A DNA stretch of 64,000 nucleotides, from assembly GCF_937616625.2 (NCBI RefSeq), contig NC_065577.1, positions 17,869,501 to 17,933,500 of the forward strand. Reading direction: 5' to 3'. This document shows, piece after piece, positions 1-10,955 of this stretch; within the stretch, counting starts at the first letter, position 1, and every line of letters starts with the position of its first letter. The translations under genes and the position numbers were made by a program. The notes beneath the pieces were generated by a model, which saw only the letters and a list, made by a program, of their open reading frames with translations, searched no databases and was not told the DNA's origin. Origin of the DNA: Mercurialis annua. Taxonomy: Eukaryota > Streptophyta > Magnoliopsida > Malpighiales > Euphorbiaceae.

Positions 1-2558
1 AAAGTTTGGTTTTATTTTGTAACGTTATTAAAGTTTGGATTGGTTTCGTAGCGTTTTAAACGTTTGGTTTAAATCCCTAATAAGGAGAAAAGTTTAATTT
101 TGTTTCGTAATGTTTGCAAAAGGTTTGCTTAAATCACTAATAAGGAGAAACGTTAGGATTTGTTTCATAATGTTTTAAACATTTAGATTTGTTTCATAAC
201 GTTTTAAACATTTGGCTTAAATCACTAAAAAGGGAAAACTTTTGGATTTGTTTCGTAATGTTTAAAACATTTGGCTTACATAACAAAAAGGTGAAACGTT
301 AAGATTTGTTTCGTAACGTTTTAAACGTTTGACATAAATCCCTAAAAAGGTGAAACGTTTGGATTCGTTTTGTAACATTTTTAAACGTATGCCTTAATTC
401 GCTAAAAAGGTGAAACGTTTGGATTTATTTTGAAACATTTTTAAACGTCTGCCTTAATTCGCTAAAAAGGTGAAACATTTGAATTTGTTTCGTAGCGTTA
501 TAAACGTTTGGATAGGTTTCTAAACATTTTAAACGTTTGGATTAAAACGCTAAAAGAGGAAACGTTTGGATTTGTTCCGCAATTGCTAGAAAGGTGAAAC
601 GTTTGGATTTTTTTGTAACGTTTGTAAACGTTTGGCTTAAATTGCTAAAATGGTGAAACGTTTGGATCGGTTTCGTAACGTTTTAAACGTTTGACTTCAA
701 TCGATAAAAAGGTGAAACGTTTAGATTTGTTTCGTAACGTTTGTAAACGTTTGGCTTAAATCGCTAAAAAGGAGACACGTTTTGATTTGTTTCGTAATGT
801 TTTAAATGTTTGGTTTGGTTTCGTAACGTTTTATACGTTTGGCTTAAATCGCTAAAAAGGGGAAACATTTGGATTTGTTTCGTAACGTTTGTAAATTTTT
901 GGCTTAAACCCCTAAAAAGGTGAAACGTTTGGATTTGATTTGTAACGTTTGTAAACATTTCGCTCAAATCGCTAAAAAGGTGAAACGTTTGGATTTGTTT
1001 CGTAACTTTTTAAACGTTTGAATTGGTTTTGTAACATTTTAAATGTTTGCCTTAAATCACTTAAAAAAAGGGAATGTTTCGATTTGTCTTGGCTTAAATC
1101 GCTAATAAGGTGTAATATTTGGATTTGTTTTGAAACGTTTGTAAACGTTTGGTTTAAATCGCTAAAAACGTGAAAAGTTTGGATTTGTTTCGTAACGTTT
1201 TAAACGTTTTGATTGGTTTCGTATCGTTTTAGACATTTGGCTTAAATCGCTAAAAAGGTGGAACGTTTGGATTTCTTTCGTAATGTTTTAAACGGTTGGC
1301 TTAAATCGCTAAAAAGGTGAAACGTTTGAATTTTTTTCGTAACATTTTAAACGTTTGGATTGGTTTCGTAACGTTTTAAACATTTGACTTAAATCACTAA
1401 AAAGGTGAAACGTTTGGATTGGTTTCGTTATGTTTAAAACATTTGACTTAAATCACTAAAAAGGTGAAACGTTTGAGTTTATTTTGTAACAATTTTAAAT
1501 GTTTGTCTTAATTCGCTAAAAATATGAAACGTTAGGATTTGTTTCGTAAGGTTTTAAACGTCAAGATTGGTTTCGTAACGTTTTAATCGTTTGCTTAAAT
1601 CGCAAAAAAGGTGAAACGTTTGGATTTGTTTCGTAACATTTGTAAACATTAGGCTTATATCGGTAGAAAGGAGAAATATTCGGATTTGTTTGTAACATTT
1701 TAAACGTTTAGATTGGTATCGTAACGATTTAAACGTTTTGCTTTAATTGCTAAAAAAGTGAAACGTTTGGAGTTAATTCATAAAATTTTAAACATTTTGC
1801 TTAAATCGGTAAAAACATGAAACATTCGGATTTGTTTCTTAACGTTTTAAACGTTTGGCTTAAAACGCTAAAAAGGTGAAACGTTTGGAATTTTTTCGTA
1901 ACATTTTAAACGTTTGGATTGGTTTCATAACGTTTTAAACGTATGACAAAAAGCGCTAAAGCGCTAAAATGGTGAAATGTTTTGATTTGTTTCGAAACGT
2001 TTTAAACATTTGACTTAAATCTCTAAAAAGGTGAAACGTTTGAATTTGTTGCGTAACATTTTAACAATTTCGCTTAAATAGCTAAAAAGGTGAAATGTTA
2101 GGATTTGTTCGTAACGTTTTAAATGTTTGGCTTAAATCGCTAAAAAGGTCAAACATTAGGTTTTGTTTCGTAACGTTTTAAACTTTCGGATTTGTTTCGT
2201 AACTTTTTAAACGTTTTTCTTAAATCGCTAAAAAGGCGAAACGTTTGGATTTTTTTCGTAATGTTTGTGAACTTTTGGCTTATATCGCTAAAAAGGAGAA
2301 ACAATGTTCGGATTGGTTTCCTAACGTTTTAAATGTTTGGCTTAAATTGCTAAAACGGTCAAACGTTTGGATTTGTTTCATAATGTTTTAAGCGTTTGGA
2401 TTGGTTTTGTAATGTTTTAAACGTTTGACTTAAATCGCTAAAAAGGTCAAACGTTTGTATTCGTTGCATAACGTTTGTAAATGTTTGCCTTGAATCGCTA
2501 AAAAGGTGAAACGTTAGAATTTGTTTCGTAATATTTTATTCGTTTGGATTAGTTGCAT
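1..2558. repeat. Satellite array, 30/60/90-bp organisation (segment 1)
   Basis: Continuous degenerate tandem repeats. Two ~30-bp subunits alternate. Subunit B reads cgtttggcttaaatcgct followed by aaaaaggtgaaa. Subunit A reads cgtttggatttgtttcg followed by taacgttttaaa. Both open with cgtttgg.tt, so they probably share an ancestor. B+A gives a ~60-bp unit. B+A+A', where A' has ggattggtttcg, gives ~90 bp. Units differ by several substitutions and small indels, so the array is old. No gene is seen. The array is broken at about 2559 by a copia LTR fragment and resumes at about 10956. Confidence 0.95.
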
Positions 2559-3007
2559 TATTAGTAGTATGTGACAAAGGGCCATTTTGTATTCATTCCT
2601 GTATAAACAAATCCCATTGGCAATGATATATATGTTTTATTTTAACTAAGTGTTTATTTATTACATATTTGTCCTTATCACATTGTGATAGAATCTATTC
2701 TGAAGGTGCTAAGAATATGAGTGGCAGATTCTATTATACAAGTGATCTATATAATCGTTCACGATAGATGGGGTCGTCCGAATAAAGGAAACACATTATC
2801 CTGAAAAGATCGTTACCTATGTTTATTCTCTTGATTAGTAAAGAGTTACTAATTATAGGAAGTGGTGAGTCTCATACTACTTGATGGGGATAGGAATAGA
2901 CATGTGGACACTCAAGGTGTTGTGTGAGTCGAACAAGTGACACTAGATGATTAATACATGGTAATTCCTCAAAGTCAATTTAATGTCATCTAGTTAATAA
3001 TTGTACA
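2559..3007 (+). mobile_element. Truncated Ty1/copia LTR, left part
   Basis: The sequence from ttagtagtatgtg onward is the reverse complement of the outer part of the copia LTRs at 21213-23135 and 27051-29078, so this copy lies in + orientation. The match runs to position 3007 and resumes at 10861, showing that the fragment was split by the element at 3008-10860. The start is within a few bases of the true LTR end. The distal end is truncated at about 10955. Several substitutions separate it from the intact LTRs, so it is an older copy. Confidence 0.85.
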
Positions 3008-4031
3008 TGTAATACCCCGCATCGTTATGACAAAATGTCTGGCGTGTAATATGAGATTAATCAAAGTTTTAGCGAATAATAAAGAGAATTAGAGTGAATT
3101 ATCAGAATTAAAAGAAAATAGTTAAATATAGATTAAACTTTCTTGCTCCATATGAAAAAAAGATGCGATAAACGGAGAAAATTAAATTTAAAGTTATATT
3201 TAGTCTTGACTATCAATGAAAATTTAAGTAATTAATAATTGGCCTCAGATTAAATCAGGTCAATAAAATTTAAATAGTAATTTGAACCACGAACTCTTAT
3301 TCGAATCTTAAATAATTTATCGAAAGATGACTATTTAAGGATTTTGGAAAGTACATTGAAATTTAGCTTCAGAATTTTATAGCGAAACTCAATATTACCG
3401 GGTTAGATATTATTTTTATGAGAGTTATGAAGAGATATATTTTGCATACCAACCATTTGTATAAGTTAATGAAGGTTAAAATTAAGGGCCTTTTAGAATT
3501 TTACCATTTTAATTAAAAATAGGATTAATTGCAAATTCATACACGAACTTTACCCTAATTTGCAATTACAACATAAACTTTAAAACTTGGGCAATGTTAG
3601 AAACAACCTTTACACTTTTGGCAAATCGATACACCAAACACGAAAAACACTAACGTGGACATTTTAATATACTGCCATGTGTCGTTGCGTGATTGGTCGG
3701 TGTTACCAATTTGCTAAAAAGTGAAAGTTTCTTACTGACATTGCCAAGTTTCAAAGTTTATGTTGTAATTCCAAATTAGGGTGAATTTCGTGTATACATT
3801 TACAGTTAACCGTTAAAAATAAAATTAAAATGAGAATGAGAATTAGAAAGTTCAAGAACAGGTCATCTCTTTTACATCTTTCCCATTCTTCGACCCATAA
3901 TTTGAGGCAATTCCCTTTTCCCCAATCCATAAATCCCTAATCTTAATTCTTCATTTCTAAACCCAAATTCTCAATCAAAACACGCTAAAACACAAACCAC
4001 CGGTCTCGGCCCAAGATTTCAGGTCGTGACA
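3008..4031 (+). repeat. 5' LTR of the 3008-10860 element
   Basis: Starts TGTAATACCCCGC and ends ...caggtcgtgaca directly before the primer binding site. Its first ~410 bp match the start of the 3' LTR at 7482 closely. After that it carries a 291-bp MITE and then sequence only weakly similar to the other LTR. It is 1024 bp against 3379 bp for the 3' LTR, so it has a large internal deletion or is a recombinant. Confidence 0.8.
3522..3812. mobile_element. Mutator-type MITE with 9-bp target duplication
   Basis: The ends are long imperfect inverted repeats. The left end (3522 onward, ggattaattgcaaattcat) and the reverse complement of the right end (cggttaactgtaaatg) align over roughly 80 bp. Both carry the block tacacgaa..ttaccctaattt. 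The element is flanked on both sides by the 9-bp sequence ttaaaaata (3513-3521 and 3813-3821). A 9-bp duplication is characteristic of Mutator-like elements. It has no coding capacity and is absent from the 3' LTR, so it arrived after the host element inserted. Confidence 0.85.
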
Positions 4032-4035
4032 AATG

Positions 4036-4047
4036 TGGTATCAGAAC
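4036..4047 (+). other. Primer binding site, tRNA-iMet type
   Basis: tggtatcagaac lies 4 nt after the 5' LTR end. It matches 11 of 12 bases of the usual plant initiator-methionine primer binding site (tggtatcagagc). It fixes the element's orientation as plus. Confidence 0.85.
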
Positions 4048-7000
4048 AATAGTTTAGAAATTTAGGCCATTGCTATACATGTTATATGCTATATGGTTTG
4101 AGTACCTAGGAACTACAGCGACACATAGAATTCGGGTAATGTCTTGATAAGTTCCCAATTATTTTCAAAATTTCCAACCTCACCTATAGGTTGTATGTCA
4201 AGTTTATATGATACGTGTTAGATGTGATTGAATGTATATGGTTATTATTTAAAAATTTGCTGTGCGTATAAGCATGTCCAAGTCATGTCATATTCGGGAA
4301 CATGCAGAACCAGAAGCTGAAAATATGGCTTCAGTTTATGAATTAGAGGATGAATTACGTGAATTAATATGAGAAGGTCAAGTTTACTTGCGAGGTATGG
4401 TAGACAATGTGGACGTGACATGGTTATTAGGGAGGCTAGCGTGCCTCGTACGACGCACTTAGGTACATTAAAATTATATAAGTTTAAGTTAGATTTGTTA
4501 ACTATAGATTATGTGTCGTTCAACATAGTGACAGAATGTAACACAGAAATTGACCAATTAACAGTTAGAAGTAAAGTGATGGACATGCATTTAAAAGAAA
4601 AATATAGAAAATAAGAGATAATTAAACAAAAAATGGGGAAAATCTTGAAATTTCACAGAGTTCAAAATATTAAAGATACTTATGAATTTTGAAGTGGTTA
4701 CGAATCATACAGTTTTCTTTTTAAAAGGTCTAATTGTGCTCAGACCCGCATGGAAGCATGTTGCAAATTCACTATAGAAACACATTTGAAATCTATATTT
4801 ATATATACCTATATATGAATATTCTTGCATATTTCATAGAACATGCGTCATATATGTTAATATATCAAAGAAAAGTGATTTGACATAGCAACTATTTGTT
4901 GACGAGAGGTGTCATTGCCCTGAAGCACAATAAGTTTACTTGGACAAGAACTCTGTGAGATGACAAGAAATTTGGATAGTAAAATAAATAGAGTATAGCG
5001 AATTGTTCCATATAAAAAAACCTCATGAATGAAATTAATACTGTCAGACTTCTAAGTAACTACATATGTAGGATTATGTTAATAATTTAACCGATTAAAT
5101 AAGCTTTATTGAATATTAATAAAAGAGAAGTTTTAAAATGTATAGATGGAGACAATATTTAGGTAAATAATTGTAGGTAACCAAAAGTAAGGGGATGTTG
5201 ACTCGTACTTGAGATTAAACAAATAGGAAAGATATATAACATTATCAGAAGGGAATAACGATATCATATGTGAGATATAATTATCGAATAACCTACCAAA
5301 CATATAGGAAAATCGGAAATTAAAGTAAAATGCTCACATACTTTAAACCTAAATATTTTATTTGAGATAACCTTAATAAATCAAAACAAACATAATGAAC
5401 GAAAAATAAAATTAAGTATTAGTTAATATGTTTATATATGCAAATGTCTCGTTGTTATATGAGTTATCGAAATTTAAAAGACAAACTTAGAAATATAATA
5501 TTTGAATCCAAGGTAAATTTGGTTGATGAACATAAATGTGTAAGAAATTGTAAAACTAGTGTTTGGTTATTATTTGAAATATAAACAAATAGTTGTCAAG
5601 TAAATCTAATACAAATTATAGAACGGGAATTTGAAAATGAAGATATTGGAATTAAAGATTGAGTAAAATTTGAAAATAATATATTATTTAAAATTTAAAT
5701 TTATTAAAACAATAATTTTGGAGGGTAATTAAGAGATTAATACAAGAATAATATTTTCCTGCAACCTGAGGTTGCAGGAACTCCTGCTTTTTTTTATATG
5801 GCAGCCTTAGATTGGCTCATTTAATTGTAAGTTAAAAACATAAATATGTATATGGAATGATCTATTCTTCATTTCTTTATTTTCCATTTCACAGAAACAG
5901 AGATTCAACCAAGGATTCAAACCCAAAACTTTAAACTCCATTCCTTAACCAATATCTTCTGTAAACTCAAGGATAAGCTTAGATTATTCACCAATTTATA
6001 ATCATTAAGCAATTAATAATTCCAATATCTTTATTGATTTATTAGTTATTTAAATACTCAAAATTTAAAAGTTGATAGCTCACGAATTATAGTTTAAATG
6101 GTATATATCTTAGATAATATTGTATTAAAGTCGTGCACCGGTAATCGACAAAGCTACCGTTTCAAATTGTGGAGACCTAAAGTTTAGGCGTAGTCCTTTG
6201 ACAGGAAATGTGTATTTGAGTTAATTGAAACTGGTGAAACTCAAAGCTTGAATGTTATAAATCTGTGTTTGTATGTGTTAACTTTTTCTTTGTGGGCCTG
6301 TTTGTTTCTTGAGAAAATATATTCAATTTTAAGTTAATTGAGCTATGTGGTCTCTGCTTAGTAACCTTTAATGAATTGAAAAAAAAAACTAAAATTATAA
6401 ATTAACATTTTATTTCTCTTTTGCTTATCTTCACATGGATGGTGTTTGGATGAAATTTTGGTAAATAATCGATGGTGTTAAGAGTTAATTTTGGAATAAC
6501 AAAGTGTCGGATTGAAGTGTTTTCGGATTCGGATTAAACGGGTAGCGATGAATGGTTGACCGTGCAGAATGCACAGTAAGGCCATGCATATGCACAACAA
6601 AGGTGTGCAACCCGCACGCCGATACTTCAGCCGGGGCGTGTGTTTACGCGGTAAAGTTATTTTTCTTTTGATTTTGAAAACATAACTGTTGAGGGTTATT
6701 AATGCTTTGAAAGTAAGTTAAAAACTTAAAAATAAATAGATATATAATATTAATATAAAATACGACAAAGCTATATACATGAACACTTAAATCCTATATT
6801 TAAAATAATATTAGAGTAAGTTTTAGTTAAGTTTAAAAGAAGATAGTAAAGAAAAACATAACCTTAAAACCATAAGTGTATAAATTTGGAATAAGTTTAT
6901 GAGTAGTAGTAACGTAAGATTGTATGAATTAAAACTCGCAGGCTATAAGTGATATTATTGTGTTAATAGTTGATTTTTGGGGTTAATGATAAAACATGAA

Positions 7001-7469
7001 ACTATAATTTTAAAATTTTAAGAAGATGGTTGAATGAATAACTAATGTATTAGCTTGAAGGAAATGAGTAATAGAAGGTAGAAATTATGGTAAAATAATA
7101 GTTTTTAAGTCTGAAATGTAAAAGAAAAACGTTAATAGAAGTTGCTGTAAATGTGAAATGATATAAGATTAAAAACTTACGTAAGAAAAGAAAGAAAAAA
7201 AGAGAATGGAAGTTCAATAGTAATAAATTATACAAAGAAAGGACTAAGATATAATAATACAATTAAGATAAGTTGTAGTGACTATATATCTATAATGTTA
7301 TATAAAACTTTGACCACTGCTTATAATTTGACTTTCAAGAGATGTGGCGTGTGCTGATAGACATATATGCGGTCACCGGTATAAAGAGTCTATAGAAGAT
7401 ACTTTAAATGATTAAGCTAAATAAGTGAATTTAGGTACGCCTAGAAGATAATTCGAGGGCGAATTATTT
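4048..7469 (+). other. Internal region of the element, no recognisable coding
   Basis: About 3.4 kb of AT-rich sequence with no gag or pol motif in any frame. A short open frame at 4369-4614 (81 codons) matches nothing I know. The stretch from 4276 reads as a stop-interrupted frame that could be a gag remnant, but this cannot be shown. A perfect 9-bp stem (cctgcaacc / ggttgcagg) lies at about 5759-5780. A GC-rich patch at 6530-6660 has several tgcac/gtgca words like those in the family's LTRs, so part of this region may itself be old LTR sequence. Confidence 0.5.
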
Positions 7470-7481
7470 TAAGGGGGAGAA
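7470..7481 (+). other. Polypurine tract
   Basis: The purine run taagggggagaa immediately precedes the 3' LTR start (TGTAATACTT at 7482), as expected for plus-strand DNA priming. Confidence 0.8.
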
Positions 7482-7913
7482 TGTAATACTTCGTATCGTT
7501 GTGACAAAATGTCTGACATGTAGTATGAGATTAATAAAAGTTTTAGCGAATAATAAAGAGAATTGGAGTGAATTATCAGAACTAAAAGAAAATAGTTAAA
7601 TATAGATTAAACTTTCCTGCTCCATATGAAAAAAAATATGAAATTAAATCTAAAGTTAGATTTAATCTTGACCATCAATGAAAATTTAAGTAATTAATAA
7701 TTGGCCTCAGATTAAATCGGGTCAATAAAATAAAATTTAAATAGTAATTTGTACCACGAACTCTTCTTCGAATCTTAAATAATTTATCGAAAGATGATTA
7801 TTTAAGAATTTTGAAAAGTAGATTGAAATTTAGTTTCAGAATTTTATAGCGAAACTCAATATTACCAGGTTAGATATTATTATTTTTTTAAAAGATATTT
7901 GGTTATTAAGTCT

Positions 7914-8225
7914 TAGCCCATTTCCAAATGCACCCTGACGTTGCAATTTTGTCAGTTGCACCCTAATTTGCACCTTTGGTTTTCAATTCCACCCTCAAGT
8001 ACTAAATTGATCTCTTTTTCATTTGAAAAAAGTTAAAATAAGTCATCCATTTTTAACTTTTTATGTGGAAAATAGTTCAAACGAGTACTTTATAAGGGTT
8101 TTTATGAATTTTTTCCGAGTGAAAAAAGTCCAATTTTATTTTGAGGGTGGAATTGAAACCCAAAGGTGCGAAATCGAATGCAACTGACAAAACTGCAATG
8201 TCAGGGTGTAACTGAAAAAGGGCTA
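7914..8225. mobile_element. Inverted-repeat (MITE-like) element
   Basis: The sequence from tagccc (7914), through tgcaccctgacgttgcaatt and caattccaccctcaa, is repeated inverted at 8125-8225, where it ends gggcta. The arms are about 95 bp and ~80% alike. A ~20-bp host motif (ctcaatattacc.ggttagata) occurs on both sides, so the exact target duplication is unclear. The 5' LTR lacks it. Confidence 0.65.
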
Positions 8226-10290
8226 AAAGGTGAGGGTTTTTTTGGTGATTAAGTTTCAATATTTGGTGATTAAGTCTCAATATTACCGGGTTAGATAAAA
8301 TAAACTAAGATTAAGTATAAAAGCATAGATGGAGAAGAAGATTTAGTTATCGATTTATAATATCGTTGAAGCAAATCGATCGTATCTCGAAACTCCAAAC
8401 ATTTTCTCTGAAGATGCTTAAAGAAATCAACTAGAAAGCATAAAATCAACATCTGAGGTAAAATTTATGCCCATTAGATGATTGATTATGAGTTTTGTTA
8501 TTGTTTGTTAAACCCTAGTTCTATTATGATCACTTTCTAAATTAACATGTTAATATAGCTGTGTTAAGTTTGAAATTTGGGACAAACTTATCTTAAATCT
8601 ATAATAACATGTAATGGTTATGAAATAAATGATTATTTGAATAAGTAGTTATGTTTAATATGATATTTGACATGTTAAACATAAGAAAGGCTCAGTACTA
8701 TGATTAAAGGATAAGGATAATGTTGTAGGAGACCGAAATGTCGTAGGGAATCACTCCGTTGGCAACTGCACATCAATGCACACAAACATTGCTTGATTAA
8801 ACATCACGCGAACACGCAGTGGCAGTGTGCAAACGCAAAGTGTTGGCTGCTCTTTTAAAATTAGATAAAATAATAATGTATGTAACTTATAATAATAATG
8901 AATCAAGTCAAACATTAGATAAAAGAGGAGATTAATTAGAATATATGATTTTATAGTTTCATGAATAATTGAACTTGAAATGTAATATGATTTTAAGTTT
9001 GAAACTTGGAGAGAAATTATATATTTTCAAAATGAGATTTTGGAAGTTACTAAGAAAATCGACTTTAAAATAGTTTAAAAACGTAATTTTCAAGTTAATT
9101 AAATAAATTGAGATTTGAGTTTAATTTGAAGTGGTTATTTGATTATCATTAAGCTGGTATTAAATTTGTTGTGTTTTAATTGTTTTTAAAATGTTGTCAT
9201 TTTTTAGAATGATTTGCGGAGTGTCTGAGCATCGCAATAGGGTGAATTTGCAGTCATTTTAATCACTGTGTAGCGGTTAATGGCCGCGTGCAGGTGGCTT
9301 CCTCTACTATTGCAATAGGGCTGCAGTAGCATCAGCTGCAGCAGAGTTGCAGTAGCTGCAGTGTGCAGGGCAGCACGTTGCAGCAAGGCTGCCGGAGTGT
9401 TGTGGCACTCTGCAAGGGCACTCCAGCAGCTACGCCGGTGTGTACCTGTCCTAGTTCGAAATATAATTTCGCAACATCAAAAATTAATTAAAAGCGTGTT
9501 AAAAACGTGTCGAAAATGTGTTTAAAACTTGAAAAAATATTAAATGTTGAAAGTTAGTTTTAAAAGTAAAATTTGAGAATATAAGTTTTAAAATGAGTTA
9601 TTAAAAGTTTAATTCAAAAATCTATCGAGTTCCGAGATCAATAATGTATTTTAGAAGTAAAGTGTTGGTTAAAAATTGAAAATAGTATCTAGTATTGATG
9701 TAAATATGAATTGTATTTAATGTATAAAAAATGCATTTACGAAACAAGTTCAGTTTGGATTAACGACAACATAGTTTAGTTACTAATTAAACTTGGAATA
9801 TGAACGTTTTAAAAATTGAAGCAATGAGATTTTAAGGATTCCTAAAGAGGAAAATAAGCTTTAAAATAGCTTATTAAACATTTTTATATATATTGGATAT
9901 ATGTATGTTATTGTGTGTCATAAGCATGGATTGTATCTAGAGACAACTCTTAAGTTAGGATTTCAGTGTTCAATTTGTCTTTTGACACTTAAATTTTAAT
10001 TTAGATCTGACGGGTTTCAAAGCTTTTGAGTTGAAACGTCAAGGGACTTGACAACTTTGAAGGAGTTTTATATTTTGGTACACCAGTTTCTGTGAGTTTG
10101 CATTTTACTTTTGAATATTAATGCAACATTGTTTAAATTTCTGAATATTTATTTTAAATCGCATTGCATATATTATTTAAAACTGATATAGATCTGATGG
10201 AATGTGCTTTCCGATTGAGCGGCAATAAGACTATGTGATCACCAGTAGTATCTTATTAGAATTAAGCATTGATTAATTAATGCCTATGGC

Positions 10291-10468
10291 GATGGTCCCA
10301 TGTGCACGGCCTTTACATAGAGGGGGGGGGGGCATGGGGAATTTGCGGCGATGATCCTATGTGCACGGCCCATACTCCGATACAGATCTGAGGCCACGGT
10401 CCCATGTGCACGGCCTAAATGCTGTAAAATAATTGAAAGTCCGTGACGATGGTCCCATGTGTACGGCC
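10291..10468 (+). repeat. Four short direct repeats in the LTR
   Basis: The ~21-bp motif gatggtcccatgtgcacggc occurs at 10291, 10350, 10394 and 10447 with 1-4 differences and unequal spacing of 44-59 bp. It lies about 80 bp downstream of the LTR hairpin motif near 10209. Two other LTR families carry different direct repeats at the same relative place. Confidence 0.8.
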
Positions 10469-10860
10469 TAGATTTCTTGGATAATATATTGTGGATTATG
10501 GCATGTACTGATGTATGATTCGAGTCTTATACTGGGATTATGAAATTGTATTACAACTGTTATGGATTTTGAAACACAGTTTGTTGGATTGAAAAAGAGA
10601 ATATTATATTTTGAACAAGGTGGTTTGTGTTTTTTTAGCAGGTTGCATTTGTACTATATTCATATATTATATTGCGGATTTTTGTTAAGTTTTATAAAGT
10701 TTTGAAACACGGAAAATTTATAGTGAATTTTCAGGCTTGCTACGGGTTTTGGAGCCACCACTCCCGTTCCCTTGCGCTGGTCTCGACCCGAGATTTCCGG
10801 TCTCTGGTACCAACAAGTATCATACCGCCTAGAATAACGCTTTCTTTCAGGGCCGTGACA

Positions 10861-10955
10861 GTACATATGTTCTTTGACTTGCGGTGACACTATCTAGTAT
10901 ATGAGTGAATAGAGTTTCATATTCCTTAACTTTAGATCTTTCATGAGCTAGGGCC
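10861..10955 (+). mobile_element. Truncated copia LTR, right part
   Basis: Continues the LTR fragment of 2559-3007 across the nested insertion. tatgttctttgacttgcgg and gatctttcatgagctag match the reverse complement of 22590-22680. Similarity stops near 10955, where satellite resumes, so the remaining inner three-quarters of this LTR are missing. Confidence 0.8.

Larger units (their letters stand above)
3008..10860 (+). mobile_element. Non-autonomous LTR retrotransposon nested in a copia LTR
   Basis: Bounded by a 5-bp target duplication gtaca (3003-3007 and 10861-10865). It starts TGTAATACC and ends GTGACA. It has a 5' LTR, a tRNA-iMet-like primer binding site, a ~3.4-kb internal region, a polypurine tract and a 3' LTR beginning TGTAATACTT that matches the first ~400 bp of the 5' LTR. 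No gag, protease, RT or integrase reading frame is recognisable inside, so it depended on other elements for movement or is a decayed deletion derivative. The LTR termini and primer site are of the kind seen in Tekay/Del-like chromoviruses; that lineage is an inference without coding support. Confidence 0.85.
7482..10860 (+). repeat. 3' LTR of the 3008-10860 element (3.38 kb)
   Basis: Starts TGTAATACTTCGTATCG after the polypurine tract and ends ggccgtgaca at the right target duplication. It contains a ~310-bp inverted-repeat element (7914-8225). It also has GC-rich patches rich in tgcac and gctgcag words (about 8750-8860 and 9220-9450), a run of G at 10322-10332 and four direct repeats at 10291-10468. 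The final ~130 bp (gcttgctacggg...gccgtgaca) are related to the ends of the X and Y LTRs elsewhere in the window. Confidence 0.8.

Noticed and set aside
764..967. Minus-strand frames in satellite encoding FSDLSQ/NVTKQIQ-like periodic peptides (also 37458-38158, 39468-40246, 45212-45424)
   Set aside because: The subunit is ~30 bp, a multiple of three, so one frame stays open by chance in stretches. The peptides only mirror the repeat, and indels break them frequently. No start context or conservation beyond the satellite itself.
1..2558. CENP-B-box-like motif in the satellite
   Set aside because: tttcg words are frequent but the downstream cgggn part of the box is not found at the required spacing.
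4369..4614. 81-codon frame in the internal region of the non-autonomous element, considered as a gag remnant
   Set aside because: No gag motif is recognisable. The preceding sequence has stops in the same region, and the composition is like the surrounding AT-rich DNA.
10660..10890. Overlapping 70-76 codon frames on both strands at the 3' LTR end
   Set aside because: They cover the conserved LTR terminus and its target duplication, and cross the element boundary at 10860, so they cannot be a gene.
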